A stretch of DNA of 64,000 nucleotides from Helicobacter sp. (GCF_022770205.1 NZ_JALEIK010000019.1:174969-238968), one strand, 5' to 3'. Positions 1-11,231 are shown, counted from the first letter of the stretch. Notes: generated from the letters alone by a model not told the origin. Program-made: numbers and translations.

Positions 1-101
1 TCTGTCTTCTGAGGAGAGATTCCACCTGCATTAAATGCAGAGGGCTCCTGCGCAAAAACTAAATTTGCAATGGCAAAACTTAAGGTGAATAACTTGCGCA
101 A
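1..101 (-). CDS. cpoB: Tol-Pal accessory protein CpoB/YbgF, N-terminal fragment (runs off window)
   Basis: This start is not in the ORF track. On the minus strand, 20 bases after the pal stop codon, a TTG codon is preceded by a strong GGAGG site. It opens a frame MRKLFTLSFAIANLVFA followed by QEPSAFNAGG, a typical Sec signal peptide with an AxA-like cleavage site. The frame stays open to the window edge (33 codons). A periplasmic TPR/coiled-coil protein directly downstream of pal is the standard last gene of tol-pal operons (YbgF/CpoB). The name rests on position and signal peptide only, because the TPR part lies outside the window. Confidence 0.72.
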   Translation of the reverse strand, partial: MRKLFTLSFAIANLVFAQEPSAFNAGGISPQKT

Positions 102-120
102 TAAAACCTCCAATTACCAG

Positions 121-630
121 TTATGGCAACATCTTAAATGTTACTTTTCTGTTTTCAGCCCAACATTCTTTTGTTTTTGCTGTGCAAGTTGGTTTGCTCT
201 CACCATAGCTTACCAAAATAGTTCTTCCTTCTTCCACGCCTTTAGAAACAAGTGCTTCCTTCACAGCAACTGCTCTTTTTAAACCTAAAGCATAGTTATA
301 TTCATCTGTTCCCCACTCATCAGTATTTCCTTCAATTCTTATGGTTAATTGTCCCATCGCTTGAGATTTCAAAACATTAGCATCGTTATCAACAACACTT
401 TGCATATCAGGACGGATAATAAACTTATCAAAATCAAAAAATACATCTTGGAGTTGGTTTTCAACATAACCAATTCTATCTTGAAAAGTCGCAAAACTAT
501 CTTGAGCACTTGCATAACCCTTATCCTTAGCTTGATTTACATCTGTGGCAGAATCCACACTACTTTTTTGACTACAACCAGTTACCAATAATGCAGCGGC
601 TAATGAGCCTAAGACTAGAAACTTTTTCAT
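121..630 (-). CDS. pal: Peptidoglycan-associated lipoprotein Pal
   Basis: This outer-membrane lipoprotein tethers the outer membrane to peptidoglycan and works with TolB. The 169-residue product starts with a lipoprotein signal whose lipobox is LLVTGC, with the acylated Cys near residue 19. The C-terminal half is an OmpA-like domain: a VFFDFDKF strand, then RIEGNTDEWGTDEYN (the peptidoglycan-binding NTD segment), then GLKRAVAVKEAL and the SYGESKP segment. The length is typical for Pal. It lies 72 bases downstream of tolB and has a TATAAT box of its own, so it can be expressed apart from the rest of the operon. Confidence 0.96.
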   Translation of the reverse strand: MKKFLVLGSLAAALLVTGCSQKSSVDSATDVNQAKDKGYASAQDSFATFQDRIGYVENQLQDVFFDFDKFIIRPDMQSVVDNDANVLKSQAMGQLTIRIEGNTDEWGTDEYNYALGLKRAVAVKEALVSKGVEEGRTILVSYGESKPTCTAKTKECWAENRKVTFKMLP

Positions 631-660
631 CTCTTCTCCCTATTTTTTAAAAAACATCGC

Positions 661-666
661 ATTATA
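661..666 (-). promoter_or_regulatory. Probable -10 box for pal
   Basis: On the minus strand the tolB-pal gap carries a perfect TATAAT about 30 bases upstream of the pal ATG, followed by a GGGAGAAGAG ribosome site. The upstream flank is T/A-rich without a clear -35, as is usual in Helicobacter. It suggests separate transcription of the abundant lipoprotein. Confidence 0.6.
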
Positions 667-702
667 GCAGAAAAAATTCGTTTTTTGCAAAATATTTTTA
701 TT

Positions 703-1983
703 TTACCAATCCATTGACTGAATTACACCACCTTGCAAAGGAAACAACAGCGTTTTATTGTAATTTAAACGGATAATTCCAAGCGCACTTTGACCTATTT
801 CGTGTTTAATATACATAATCGTTTCTCCATCCCTAGAAAAGCGCGGCAATTGATTGACGCCATTTGCACTCAAACGACGGATAAAATCGCTTTTTGTGGA
901 AACAAGATATAAATTAAAAGTATTCCGACTAAACTCATCACTACTCTCACGACTAGAATACACAATATAATTCCCATAGGCATTTGCTGCATTATTATTG
1001 CGTCCGTGGAATACCATCTGCTCAACCTTACCAGAAATTTCACCACTAGTTGGAATCGCAAATACATTAGGATAGCCTAAGCGGTCAGAAATAAACATCA
1101 CACGCTCTTCATTATCAATGAAGTTCCCACCAACATCAATACCACTATATTGTGTAAGGCGCTTTAGCACACCATTTGTAACATCATACATAAAAACATC
1201 TGGCTGCTCATTAGGTGCCATTGTTACTAAAATTTTATTCCCATCACTACTTACATCCGAAGCAATGAGCATCCCATTGCTATCAAACATTTTTTGATTC
1301 TGCCCTGTTGTAAGTTCAAATCTAAAAAGTGTAGGCTTGTCAAGATATTTTGTGTAGTAAAATGCAGTTTGTGCCTCATTTGCCCACTTTGGAAAAATAT
1401 TCAAACCACCTCCTAATACTCTCTTTTTGTAAGTAAGCGTGTAATCACTCATTATAATATCGCTTTCTCCGGGCTTTGTATAATATGCAAGGATTACCAT
1501 ACGCTCCATCCAATCTACGCTTGGAGCTTTAATGTAAGCATTAATATCAATCGCCATTTTATGCGCTAAAAAAGGATAAGTTTCTTGTTGTGTATTTTTA
1601 TATTCTTTGCTTAACGCAACTAAACCAGAATTTGCATCAAAAAGCTGAAGTCTTGCAAGCACACCTCCACCGCTTTTTTCCGCTTTAATGCGTGCGACTA
1701 AATCAATCTTATTTTTACGATACTCATCAAAATTAACAAGCATTTCATTAGGGACTATCTCTTTAGCTTCTTGGACGACAAAATGCCCTGTAACTTTTAA
1801 ATCTGCAACAAGCATTTTAAATATTCTTTGACTAAACTCGCGCTCAGAATAATCACCCCCTATATTTTGAACTAAAATCTTAGGAAGATTTCCAAACTTT
1901 TTTACAACCTCCAAAGTTGCATCCACTGCATTTGCATAAGCAAACCCTAAAGCACACAACAACATAAAAACAATTTTTTTCAT
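703..1983 (-). CDS. tolB: Tol-Pal translocation protein TolB
   Basis: Periplasmic beta-propeller protein that binds Pal and TolA. I start it at the ATG at 1983, not the track's GTG at 1989, because GAGG sits 7 bases before the ATG. The product begins MKKIVFMLLCALGFAYANA, a Sec signal peptide. An N-terminal domain follows, with LVADLKVTGHF. Then come propeller repeats with TolB-type signatures such as SSDGNKILVTM, DNEERVMFISDRLGYPNVF and RFSRDGETIMYI. At 426 residues it has the usual size. Its start follows the tolA stop immediately, so the two are translationally linked. Confidence 0.95.
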   Translation of the reverse strand: MKKIVFMLLCALGFAYANAVDATLEVVKKFGNLPKILVQNIGGDYSEREFSQRIFKMLVADLKVTGHFVVQEAKEIVPNEMLVNFDEYRKNKIDLVARIKAEKSGGGVLARLQLFDANSGLVALSKEYKNTQQETYPFLAHKMAIDINAYIKAPSVDWMERMVILAYYTKPGESDIIMSDYTLTYKKRVLGGGLNIFPKWANEAQTAFYYTKYLDKPTLFRFELTTGQNQKMFDSNGMLIASDVSSDGNKILVTMAPNEQPDVFMYDVTNGVLKRLTQYSGIDVGGNFIDNEERVMFISDRLGYPNVFAIPTSGEISGKVEQMVFHGRNNNAANAYGNYIVYSSRESSDEFSRNTFNLYLVSTKSDFIRRLSANGVNQLPRFSRDGETIMYIKHEIGQSALGIIRLNYNKTLLFPLQGGVIQSMDW

Positions 1984-1985
1984 TT

Positions 1986-2720
1986 TCACACCTCAGTTTT
2001 GAAAGTTACCATAATTTTAGTGCTATTTCCACCTTCATAAGGAGGAAACTCTCTAGTGCGCATTATATCCAAAAAGCCTTGCAAAGCCTCATCAAATTTC
2101 AAATCTCCTGACCTTTTGACAATCACATAGGAAAAATTACCCTGCGCATCAATAGTGATTGCGACTTCTGAAAAATGTTCAATAAGTGTGCGCATAGGAT
2201 TCCAATTTTGTGCCAAAATTGCGTGCACTTTTGCATAAAAAGCATCATATTCACCCTTTGGAGTAACAAAACTAAGTGTTTCTTGTGTGTTTAAATCTGC
2301 CATAATTTTTTCTAACTCATCGTCTAAACTCTCTCTTTGCACACTCTCTTTTGCTTTTTTATTGTTAGCGATTTTATCGTTTTGACTAGGAGGTTTTGTG
2401 GATTTTACTGGCATTTTGGATTCCACTTGTTTAAATAAATCATTAATCCCAACACCCATATTAGGACTCACAGACGCACTTTCTTTTTTAATTGGAATCT
2501 CTTCAACCTTTTTCTCTATTTTCCTTTGTGTAACTTTGACTTCTTTTTTAGGTTTAATCTCTTCAATAAAATCAACATTAAAAGTGGTTTCTTGAAAGGC
2601 TGTATAAGCTTTTGGGGGCTGACTAGCTGTGTTTAAACGCCAAAGCAATAAAGCAATAATAATGGCATAGCAAAAAATAGAAATACTACCGCTTGTTAAA
2701 AATAAGAGATTTCTAGCCAT
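1986..2720 (-). CDS. tolA: TolA/TonB-type energy-transducing envelope protein
   Basis: The protein spans the periplasm and passes proton-motive energy from the ExbB/TolQ-ExbD/TolR motor to TolB/Pal. The 244-residue product has one N-terminal membrane helix (about residues 10-28, SIFCYAIIIALLLWRL). A long Lys/Glu-rich linker follows (about 50-150), then a C-terminal TonB_C-like domain (about 155-244) with WNPMRTLIEHFSEVAI and FDEALQGFLDIM. It overlaps exbD by 8 bases. In tol-pal operons this slot is TolA. The linker is much shorter than in E. coli TolA, so a database may call it simply TonB. Confidence 0.82.
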   Translation of the reverse strand: MARNLLFLTSGSISIFCYAIIIALLLWRLNTASQPPKAYTAFQETTFNVDFIEEIKPKKEVKVTQRKIEKKVEEIPIKKESASVSPNMGVGINDLFKQVESKMPVKSTKPPSQNDKIANNKKAKESVQRESLDDELEKIMADLNTQETLSFVTPKGEYDAFYAKVHAILAQNWNPMRTLIEHFSEVAITIDAQGNFSYVIVKRSGDLKFDEALQGFLDIMRTREFPPYEGGNSTKIMVTFKTEV

Positions 2721-3111
2721 CAGTAACGAGTGAAACCCTTGAAAATCCGGTCTGCTTTGTGATTTTTAAAACATAAATCACATCGTCATATTTTAGATTT
2801 TTATCTGCACGGATATACACTTGCGTATTTTTGTCATAAGAATTTGCAAACACAACAAAAGCATCTGGAAAGCTATCAAAAGTCAAAACTTCATCTTTCA
2901 AATAAATATTGCGCTTTACATCCATACGAATTTCAATTTTAGAATCCTCTTGAACTTTTACACTCCTTGAACCTTGCGGCAAAACAATCTCTTCTTGATA
3001 AACAATGACAGGAGCTGTTACCATTAAAATCGCTAATAACACAAGCATAATATCCACTAAAGGCGTAATGTTTAGCTCTGGAGTTTCATTCCAATTGTAA
3101 TGCGACTTCAA
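2713..3111 (-). CDS. tolR: ExbD/TolR-family proton-channel subunit
   Basis: Inner-membrane partner of the TolQ/ExbB motor. The 132-residue product has the family layout: a short cytoplasmic N-terminus, one membrane helix starting NITPLVDIMLVLLAIL with the conserved proton-path Asp (about residue 20), and a periplasmic domain with IYIRADK-type sequence (here VYIRADKNLKYDDVI). The start is a TTG with AGGA upstream. Operon position between exbB/tolQ and tolA supports the Tol role, but sequence alone does not separate ExbD from TolR. Confidence 0.88.
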   Translation of the reverse strand: MKSHYNWNETPELNITPLVDIMLVLLAILMVTAPVIVYQEEIVLPQGSRSVKVQEDSKIEIRMDVKRNIYLKDEVLTFDSFPDAFVVFANSYDKNTQVYIRADKNLKYDDVIYVLKITKQTGFSRVSLVTDG

Positions 3112-3127
3112 AATAGGATTCCTGATT

Positions 3128-3694
3128 TTAAGTTTTTGGAGAAACTAAAACATTGATTTGCAACTGCAAATAGGTGCTAAGTTCAAAAACTTTGCGCTTT
3201 AAGAATAAATTAAAAGAATAGGCAGGTATTGCCGTTAAAATCCCAGCAGCAGTGGCAACAAGTGCTTTTGAAATAACCGGCGCAATAACATCTAAAGTTG
3301 CTTTTGAATTTTCTCCCAATTTTGAAAATGCTTCTAAAATTTCAACCACCGTTCCAAATAACCCAATAAAAGGAGCAGTTGATGCAACAATGGCTAAAAA
3401 TGTTAAGCCAATTGTTACATCTTTAATCGCCTTATCCAAAGCATATTGCAACATTGGTTCTGTTAGCTTTTTATCAACCCCTATCAAATTAGAGCCCAAT
3501 AAAGAGTTTTGAGGTAATGTATTGCGACCGCCTAACAATGTTTCTAAGCATCTCTTCTCATAAGACAAAGCTGCCACAATCAAAGAATAACGATAGATAA
3601 AAATCCAAAGTACCAAGATAAAATATAAAGAAAGCCAAGAAAGGACAACTATAGTAATCACCCCATAGTTATCCAGTAATGTGAAAAAATTCAC
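3128..3694 (-). CDS. tolQ: ExbB/TolQ-family motor protein (MotA/TolQ/ExbB proton channel)
   Basis: Inner-membrane channel subunit of the Tol motor. The 188-residue product shows an N-terminal helix (VITIVVLSWLSLYFILVLWIFI). The MotA_TolQ_ExbB core follows, with GLTFLAIVASTAPFIGLFGTVVEI and then ISKALVATAAGILTAIPAYSF, the two hallmark helices lining the channel. It starts at a GTG overlapping the atpC stop (GTGA), so its translation is coupled to the ATP synthase genes, an arrangement I recall from H. pylori. ExbB versus TolQ is assigned by the tolB-pal context. Confidence 0.88.
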   Translation of the reverse strand: MNFFTLLDNYGVITIVVLSWLSLYFILVLWIFIYRYSLIVAALSYEKRCLETLLGGRNTLPQNSLLGSNLIGVDKKLTEPMLQYALDKAIKDVTIGLTFLAIVASTAPFIGLFGTVVEILEAFSKLGENSKATLDVIAPVISKALVATAAGILTAIPAYSFNLFLKRKVFELSTYLQLQINVLVSPKT

Positions 3695-4083
3695 AAGACA
3701 CTCTTTGCGGCATTTTCAATGCGTGAAACTACCATTGAAACAGCCACACTATTATCAGTAGATTCTTCAAGGAGTTGTTTTGCACTCGCAATAGCCTGAG
3801 CAATCTCACTCTCACCATTGCCATTAATATCCACTGCACCCTCTACTAGCACATCTACACTTGTTTCATCAACTTTTACATATCCCCAGTTGATTGCAAC
3901 AATCTCTTTTTGCCCATCAACTTTTTCAATCTCAATCACTCCTGTGCGCAATGTTGTTATAATCCCAACATGTCCGGGCAAAACGCCAAACTCACCCTCG
4001 CTACCGGGAAGAGTAACAGCCTTTACAGCATTAGAAAAAATCTTACCCTCTGGAGTTACAATATCTAATTTTAAGGTATCCAT
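3691..4083 (-). CDS. atpC: ATP synthase epsilon subunit
   Basis: Central-stalk subunit of F1 that regulates rotation and couples it to the membrane part. The 130-residue product opens with the beta-sandwich signature LDIVTPEGKIFSNAVKAVTLPGSEGEFGVLPGH, standard for epsilon subunits. A short helical tail (EIAQAIASAKQLLEE) follows. It is the last ATP synthase gene of the cluster, 10 bases after atpD, and overlaps the tolQ start by 4 bases. Confidence 0.96.
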   Translation of the reverse strand: MDTLKLDIVTPEGKIFSNAVKAVTLPGSEGEFGVLPGHVGIITTLRTGVIEIEKVDGQKEIVAINWGYVKVDETSVDVLVEGAVDINGNGESEIAQAIASAKQLLEESTDNSVAVSMVVSRIENAAKSVL

Positions 4084-4093
4084 TCAAAGCTCC

Positions 4094-5509
<1,416 letters not shown>

Positions 5510-5521
5510 TTATTCTACTCC

Positions 5522-6409
5522 TTATTTCATTGACTCAACGCCGGTATTAATCTCTACCAACTCTGTTGTAATGGCTTCTTGGCGCGCCTTATTATAAGCA
5601 ATCGTTAAACTTTTTGCTAACTCACCAGCATTGCTTGTTGCCACATCCATTGCCTGCATCCTAGCACTATGTTCTGCCGCTAAAGAATCCACAAGCGCAT
5701 AATACATACTAAATTCAATGTATTTTTTAGCAAGCTGGCTCAAAATCTCACTTTCTTGCTCATTTGGTTCTACTTCTAACACTGAAGAGCATTCTTCTGC
5801 AAGCGTTGCACTTTCAATTGGCAAAAGTTGAGAAATTTTCATTTCTTGGGATATCATATTTTTAAAACCATTATGCACTAAAATTACTTTAGAAGTTACG
5901 CCACTTAAGTAATCTGCAACCGCTCTACCAATAAACTCTGCAGCATCTGCATATTGTGGTGTAGCACTTAAACCAACAGCACTATCAAGCACTTCAATTT
6001 CATTAAACTTATAATATTCAACAGCTTTCTTACCAATTACGCGCAAACGCACTTTTAGATTCTTATCTCTTTGTTCAGTGATAATGCGATTAACTTCCTT
6101 TATTGTGTTAATATTAAATCCACCACAAAGTCCTTTATCTGCTGTCACCAAAACAATATCAACGAGTTTGGATTCCTTATTTCCTGCATTAAAATAAGGA
6201 TTTTCTTGCACATTCTCTCCGCTTGCAACTTTAACTTTTATCTCTTCTAAAACCTCTACGATTTTTGCTGCATACATACGAGATCGTCTAGCCATCTCTT
6301 CAGCTTTTTTAAGTTTAGAAGTAGATACAAGCTTCATTGCACGCGTTGTTTTCTGTGTATTTAAAACACTAGAAATCTGTTTTCTAATATCCTTTAGGTT
6401 GTTTCCCAT
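5522..6409 (-). CDS. atpG: ATP synthase gamma subunit
   Basis: Rotating central shaft of F1. The 295-residue product starts with the classic helix (LKDIRKQISSVLNTQKTTRAMKLVSTSKLKKAEE). It contains the TADKGLCGGFN loop and ends with the matching helix (EHSARMQAMDVATSNAGELAKSLTIAYNKARQEAITTELVEI). The length is typical of the family. It sits between atpA and atpD in the conserved order with gaps of 10-15 bases. Confidence 0.97.
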   Translation of the reverse strand: MGNNLKDIRKQISSVLNTQKTTRAMKLVSTSKLKKAEEMARRSRMYAAKIVEVLEEIKVKVASGENVQENPYFNAGNKESKLVDIVLVTADKGLCGGFNINTIKEVNRIITEQRDKNLKVRLRVIGKKAVEYYKFNEIEVLDSAVGLSATPQYADAAEFIGRAVADYLSGVTSKVILVHNGFKNMISQEMKISQLLPIESATLAEECSSVLEVEPNEQESEILSQLAKKYIEFSMYYALVDSLAAEHSARMQAMDVATSNAGELAKSLTIAYNKARQEAITTELVEINTGVESMK

Positions 6410-6423
6410 AACAACTCCCTATT

Positions 6424-7938
6424 TTATACAGCAAAATTAGATTTAAATTCTTCTAACGCTTTGCAAAGTGTTTCTTCAATATCTTTATCTAACATTTTTT
6501 TAGAACGGATATCCTCAAAAATTTGTGGATACTTCGCTTCCAAGAACGGATAGAGATCCTCTTCAAACCTCGTAATATTCGCAACTGGAACATCATCCAT
6601 ATATCCTCTAGCACCTGCAAAAATAACCACAACTTGACGCTCTATTGCCAATGGAGAATACGGAGGCTGCTTAAGCACTTCTACCATTCTTTGACCTCTA
6701 TCCAATTGCTTTCTGCTAGATTCATCTAAGTCTGAAGCAAACTGCGCAAAAGCCTGCAACTCTCTATATTGCGCAAGATCAAGTCTTAAAGTTCCAGAAA
6801 CTTGCTTTGTTGCTTTAATTTGAGCTGCACCACCCACACGAGAAACCGATAAACCCACATTGATTGCAGGACGGATTCCAGAGTTAAACAAATCCGTTTC
6901 CAAGAAAATTTGCCCATCTGTAATAGAAATGACATTTGTTGGAATATATGCTGCAACATCACCTGCTTGCGTTTCAATGATTGGAAGCGCAGTTAAAGAT
7001 CCAGCCCCTAATTCATCACTAACCTTAGCTGCTCTCTCTAGCAATCTTGAGTGGAGATAAAACACATCACCCGGAAAGGCTTCACGACCCGGAGGACGCC
7101 TTAAAATCAAAGACATCTCACGATAAGCGACAGCGTGCTTGCTTAAATCATCATAAACAATTAATGCGTGTCTGCCATTATCTCTAAAATACTCACCCAT
7201 TGTAACACCCGCATAAGGTGCAAGATATTGCATTGCAGCAGAATCTGAAGCTGGTGCATTAACGATAATTGTATATTCCATTGCACCGTGTTCTTCAAGC
7301 TTTCTTACCACTTGTGCAACTGTGGATTCCTTTTGCCCAATTGCAACATAGATACAAACAACATCTTGTCCTTTTTGGTTAATAATCGTATCAATTGCAA
7401 CCGTCGTTTTTCCCGTTTGTCTATCGCCAATAATCAGCTCCCTTTGTCCCCTACCAATTGGAACAAGTGCGTCGATAGCCTTTAAACCTGTTTGAAGTGG
7501 TTCGTGAACAGATTTTCTAGCCATAATTCCGGGAGCTTTTTCTTCCATAAAACGATATTCTTTTGCTTCAACAGCACCTTTTCCATCAATTGGTTCACCA
7601 AGAGCATTCACAACGCGCCCCATCATACCATCGCCAACTGGCACACGCAAAAGTTTATTTAAACGCTTAACAGAAGTCCCTTCTTTAATTTCTTTTCCAG
7701 CACCTAGCACAACAACACCAACACTACCTTCTTCTAAACTTGATGCTAATCCTTTATCGCCAGTGTCAAACTCAACCATCTCGTAACTCATTGCATTTTT
7801 AAGCCCATAAACTTTTGCAACTCCATCAGCATATGCAACAACCTTCCCCGTCTGTGCAATATCTAAATCAAGTTCAAAATTATCAATCCTTTCTTTAATG
7901 ATAGAACTAATTTCATCTGCTTGTAACTTTGCTACCAC
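6424..7938 (-). CDS. atpA: ATP synthase alpha subunit
   Basis: Non-catalytic nucleotide-binding F1 subunit. The 504-residue product has a Walker A motif GDRQTGKT near residue 172. It also has a VYVAIGQK-like segment ([16 protein letters not shown]), the [46 protein letters not shown] block and the alpha signature [17 protein letters not shown]. The start is GTG, with GGAG five bases upstream. It follows atpH by 19 bases. Confidence 0.98.
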   Translation of the reverse strand: MVAKLQADEISSIIKERIDNFELDLDIAQTGKVVAYADGVAKVYGLKNAMSYEMVEFDTGDKGLASSLEEGSVGVVVLGAGKEIKEGTSVKRLNKLLRVPVGDGMMGRVVNALGEPIDGKGAVEAKEYRFMEEKAPGIMARKSVHEPLQTGLKAIDALVPIGRGQRELIIGDRQTGKTTVAIDTIINQKGQDVVCIYVAIGQKESTVAQVVRKLEEHGAMEYTIIVNAPASDSAAMQYLAPYAGVTMGEYFRDNGRHALIVYDDLSKHAVAYREMSLILRRPPGREAFPGDVFYLHSRLLERAAKVSDELGAGSLTALPIIETQAGDVAAYIPTNVISITDGQIFLETDLFNSGIRPAINVGLSVSRVGGAAQIKATKQVSGTLRLDLAQYRELQAFAQFASDLDESSRKQLDRGQRMVEVLKQPPYSPLAIERQVVVIFAGARGYMDDVPVANITRFEEDLYPFLEAKYPQIFEDIRSKKMLDKDIEETLCKALEEFKSNFAV

Positions 7939-7957
7939 TGCAACTCCTTATCTAAAA

Positions 7958-8494
7958 TTAAAATGCTTTTAAAATATGATTTCTTAAATCACTAATAAAT
8001 CTTTCTTTTGAAAAAGAAACTTCTATACCCAAATCTTCTACAACTAGTTTGATTCCAATATTTGCCATAATCTTTTGCTTTAATAAAAGATTCACGCCAA
8101 ACTTTTTACTAAACTTACTTTCAATTTCTTTTAAAACAGAATCTTCATAACCCTCATTCACAATGAGTTGCGCAATATACTCTTTATTTAAAATCGCTAA
8201 ATACAAAGACAACTCCCTATAAAGCCCCTCAAACAAATCTAACCGCTTATGCTCTGCCAAAACTTTAATAAAATTCACAAACTTTATATTCCCGGAGTTG
8301 TCTAAAATATCTTTCAAGATAAAAGCAACCTTTTGTGTTGTGGATACATAAGGCGATTCCATAATATCCCTAAATTTTAAAACTGCACTTGCTTCTGCTA
8401 ATTTTGCAAGCAACAATGCAATTTCTTCTAATTGACTTTGCGATACTGAAACAGCTAACGCTTTAATATAACGCTTGGCAATCAAATCTTTCAT
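7958..8494 (-). CDS. atpH: ATP synthase delta subunit
   Basis: Peripheral-stalk subunit that links F1 to the b subunits. The 178-residue product begins MKDLIAKRYIKALAVSV, the usual RYAKAL start of delta subunits. It carries the helical N-domain with ILDNSGNIKFVNFIKVLAEHKRLDLF and ends with the conserved VGIKLVVEDLGIEVSFS-type sequence (here IGIKLVVEDLGIEVSF). Its start abuts the atpF stop codon. Confidence 0.94.
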   Translation of the reverse strand: MKDLIAKRYIKALAVSVSQSQLEEIALLLAKLAEASAVLKFRDIMESPYVSTTQKVAFILKDILDNSGNIKFVNFIKVLAEHKRLDLFEGLYRELSLYLAILNKEYIAQLIVNEGYEDSVLKEIESKFSKKFGVNLLLKQKIMANIGIKLVVEDLGIEVSFSKERFISDLRNHILKAF

Positions 8495-9025
8495 TTATGC
8501 CGCCTTTTTTAGTAAAGATTTAACCAAAACATCTTTGCTTATCGCAACAGAATCTTGATTTAAAAACTCGGATAAAATGTCATTAACAACCAATTTTTCT
8601 GCCTTTCTTTGCTCAAATGCAATGTGATCATTGTATTGACGCACAAGATTTTCAAGCTCAATTTTTGTCGCTTCTTCAACCTTTTGGGCAATAATTACAG
8701 ATTCCCTATGTGCAGTTTCTACAATATCTCGTGCAGTCTTTTTGGCTTCTTCTAACTGCATTTGCGCCATTTCTTTTGCTTTTTTAGAATCTTGCAATTT
8801 TTCTTGAATCCTTGCTAAAGAATTTGCAATCTCATCACGACGGGTTTTAAAACTATTTTTAATCGCATCTGCCGCAAAATAATACACAAGCCCAAAGAAA
8901 ATTACAAAATTAATCGTTCTCTCAATAATATCATAATTATTAACACTAGCACTCTCAGCACCTAGCGCAAAAAGCGCAGCAGGAACAAACAATAATGATA
9001 AAAGATGCCATCTTTTATTGCCCAT
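8495..9025 (-). CDS. atpF: ATP synthase subunit b
   Basis: Membrane-anchored stator subunit. The 176-residue product has a hydrophobic, signal-like N-terminus (LLSLLFVPAALFALGAESA). A second hydrophobic stretch (TINFVIFFGLVYYF) is the usual b-subunit anchor, and a long charged coiled coil follows (about residues 55-150). The extra N-terminal hydrophobic segment, absent from E. coli b, is as I recall common in Campylobacterota. AAAGGAG precedes the ATG. It forms a heterodimeric stalk with the shorter b' product upstream. Confidence 0.93.
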   Translation of the reverse strand: MGNKRWHLLSLLFVPAALFALGAESASVNNYDIIERTINFVIFFGLVYYFAADAIKNSFKTRRDEIANSLARIQEKLQDSKKAKEMAQMQLEEAKKTARDIVETAHRESVIIAQKVEEATKIELENLVRQYNDHIAFEQRKAEKLVVNDILSEFLNQDSVAISKDVLVKSLLKKAA

Positions 9026-9036
9026 ACCTATCTCCT

Positions 9037-9462
9037 TTAAAGTTTTTCAAGCTTAGCCTGTAAGCTTTCTTTAAAGAGTGGAATTTCAGAGCGCAAAGAT
9101 ACCTTGAGCTTTTCTTTTTCACCTTCTAAACTCACCATAAATGTATGGTATTTTTGTGCCAATTCATTCTTTTTATCAGAAATCTTCATTTCTGCAACTT
9201 GTTTTGCGCTATCATAAGCCTTACTTTTAATGCAGGCTGCTTCTTCTCTAGCTTTTTGTAAAATCTCATCCGCTTGTTTTTTCAAGGCTTTAATATCTGC
9301 AGTATTACTCTCTATTCCTTCGCTGTCTTTCTTGATGGAAGCATCGCGTGTATCCATAAACACCAACAATGGCTTATACAACATACGATTGAGTAAATAC
9401 ACCAAGACAAGAAAAACAACAAAGACTAACGCCATTACCCAAGGAGTTGGGATAATAGTCAT
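9037..9462 (-). CDS. atpF': ATP synthase subunit b'
   Basis: Second stator b-type subunit, paired with AtpF. I start it at the ATG at 9462 (GGAG five bases upstream), not the track's GTG at 9468. The 141-residue product has one membrane helix (WVMALVFVVFLVLVYLLNRMLY), then PLLVFMDTRDASI, then a coiled coil rich in Ala, Glu and Lys. It is the first ATP synthase gene of the cluster. The 70-base gap after parB holds a TTAAAAT box on the minus strand that could be an additional atp promoter. No a or c subunit gene is in the window. Confidence 0.92.
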   Translation of the reverse strand: MTIIPTPWVMALVFVVFLVLVYLLNRMLYKPLLVFMDTRDASIKKDSEGIESNTADIKALKKQADEILQKAREEAACIKSKAYDSAKQVAEMKISDKKNELAQKYHTFMVSLEGEKEKLKVSLRSEIPLFKESLQAKLEKL

Positions 9463-9534
9463 TTGCACTCCTTTCCCTATTTTGTAAATAGTTTTTATTT
9501 TAACACGACTTTTTCTAAGTTTTTCTTAAAAACT

Positions 9535-10428
9535 TCATATTAGCAAAATTTTACTAAACTTTTTCACCTCCTCGTCGTTACTAAACTCTACAACTAAGCG
9601 ATTTTTTTTAACAAACGCTACAATTCCATTGTTTTTAAATGCAACACAAGTAGCCTCTAAAGCTGCAATGGAATCTTTGCTGAGATTTTTTTGCTCCCGC
9701 AAGGAATTTGTTGAAAAATTTGGAATCGTGTTTTTGCTTTTCGTATTTTTAAAATTTTTTACAATTTTCTCTGTTGTATGCACGCTTAATTTTTGTCCGA
9801 TAATAGAATTTGCAATGAGATTTTGCTGTTCTTTTGGCAATGCTACTAAAATTTTTGCGTGTCCTTGGGATATTTTATTCTCCAATACTAACTCTTGCAC
9901 TTCCTTGCTTAAATCCAACAAACGCAATGTATTAGTGATTTGCGTGCGTGATTTTGAAAGGCGTTTTGCCATTTCTTCGTGCGTGATTCCATAATCCTCA
10001 ATGAGTTCTTTATAAGAGCGTGCTAAATCAATGGGATTTAAATCCTCTCTTTGTATATTTTCAATCAGTGCTAATTCACGCAATTTACCTGTTTGGACAT
10101 CTACAATAATTGCTTTAATGCTCTCTTTTTTAGCAAGCTTGCTCGCACGCAAACGCCGCTCACCAGCAATCAAATAATAGAAATCTGTTTTTTGACTATC
10201 CTCATACACTAAAATAGGCTGCAACAACCCGTGCTCTTCAATAGAAACAGCAAGCTCTTGTAGGGAAGTTTCATCAAAAACCTTGCGTGGCTGCAAGGGA
10301 TTTGGCTTAATTTTTTCAATGTCAAGCTCCACAACTAAACCAGAATTATCCCCTAAGTCGTTTTGATACGCCTCTTCTACTTCGCTTAAAATTGCACCAA
10401 GCCCGCGCCCTAATCCCTTCTTTGCCAT
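9535..10428 (-). CDS. parB: Chromosome partitioning protein ParB (Spo0J)
   Basis: CTP-dependent DNA clamp that loads at parS sites and helps segregate the origin region. The 297-residue product opens [14 protein letters not shown], the ParA-stimulating N-terminus. The ParB/Srx domain follows ([14 protein letters not shown], then [14 protein letters not shown] and [15 protein letters not shown]), then a helix-turn-helix ([24 protein letters not shown]) and a short C-terminal dimer domain. It is adjacent to parA, which ends at the same base where parB begins. I saw no classical parS palindrome in the window. Confidence 0.97.
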   Translation of the reverse strand: MAKKGLGRGLGAILSEVEEAYQNDLGDNSGLVVELDIEKIKPNPLQPRKVFDETSLQELAVSIEEHGLLQPILVYEDSQKTDFYYLIAGERRLRASKLAKKESIKAIIVDVQTGKLRELALIENIQREDLNPIDLARSYKELIEDYGITHEEMAKRLSKSRTQITNTLRLLDLSKEVQELVLENKISQGHAKILVALPKEQQNLIANSIIGQKLSVHTTEKIVKNFKNTKSKNTIPNFSTNSLREQKNLSKDSIAALEATCVAFKNNGIVAFVKKNRLVVEFSNDEEVKKFSKILLI

Positions 10429-11219
10429 TAAGCTCTCTTTAAAATTGCGCGTGCAAGATTTTGATACGCCATATTTCCTTGGGAGCGCACATCGTATAAA
10501 ATCACTGGCTTTCCAAAGCTTGGAGATTCTGCAAGTTTAATATTACGCGGAATAGCAATAGTAGCCTTAGAAGTTTCCTCCTTAATCAATTGCTTATCAA
10601 AATGCTGCACCAAATCCGCATACACTTGCCTTGAGAGATTATTTTGCGCACTATACATTGTTGGCAATAAACCTTTAATCTCTAAATCCGGATTAATCTC
10701 TTTGCGTAAAATCTTAATCGTATTCAAAAGTTGCGCCAAACCTTCAAGCGCAAAAAATTCACATTGGATGGGAATAATCACAGAATTTGAAGCAGAAAGC
10801 GCATTAATAGTAAGTGGTCCAAGTGCAGGCGGAGAGTCAATAATGATATAATCATATAAACCTAAAACATCTGCAATTTTCTTTTTTAAAATTAACTCAC
10901 GCCCATTGCGCCTATGACTATAAAATTCCTTTTCAATTCCAACTAAACCAATATTAGAAGGAGCTAAATGCAAAGTTGGAATCGCAGTTTTTTGAAGGAT
11001 TTGGGATAGCTTTTTTGTGCCAATTAGGACATGATAAATATTGAATTCTATGCTATTGCGGTGGAATCCCAAACTTGTTGTCGCATTTGCCTGCGGATCA
11101 GCATCAATCAATAAAACACGCTTTTCCTCCACAGCAAGAGAGGCGGCGAGATTAACCGCTGTTGTTGTCTTTCCTACGCCCCCTTTTTGATTTGCAATAC
11201 AAATGATTTCACACATCAT
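10428..11219 (-). CDS. parA: Chromosome partitioning ATPase ParA (Soj)
   Basis: Walker-type ATPase that positions ParB-DNA complexes. The 263-residue product begins with the deviant Walker [22 protein letters not shown]. It contains [16 protein letters not shown] and [20 protein letters not shown], all standard for Soj. GTGGAG lies five bases before the ATG at 11219. It is expressed ahead of parB and just after birA (12-base gap). Confidence 0.97.
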   Translation of the reverse strand: MMCEIICIANQKGGVGKTTTAVNLAASLAVEEKRVLLIDADPQANATTSLGFHRNSIEFNIYHVLIGTKKLSQILQKTAIPTLHLAPSNIGLVGIEKEFYSHRRNGRELILKKKIADVLGLYDYIIIDSPPALGPLTINALSASNSVIIPIQCEFFALEGLAQLLNTIKILRKEINPDLEIKGLLPTMYSAQNNLSRQVYADLVQHFDKQLIKEETSKATIAIPRNIKLAESPSFGKPVILYDVRSQGNMAYQNLARAILKRA

Positions 11220-11231
11220 TTAAACTCCACT

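Noticed and set aside
70-282. 70-residue plus-strand ORF at the left edge
   Set aside because: It lies opposite the start of cpoB and the end of pal, has no ribosome site and no protein-like pattern. It is a shadow.
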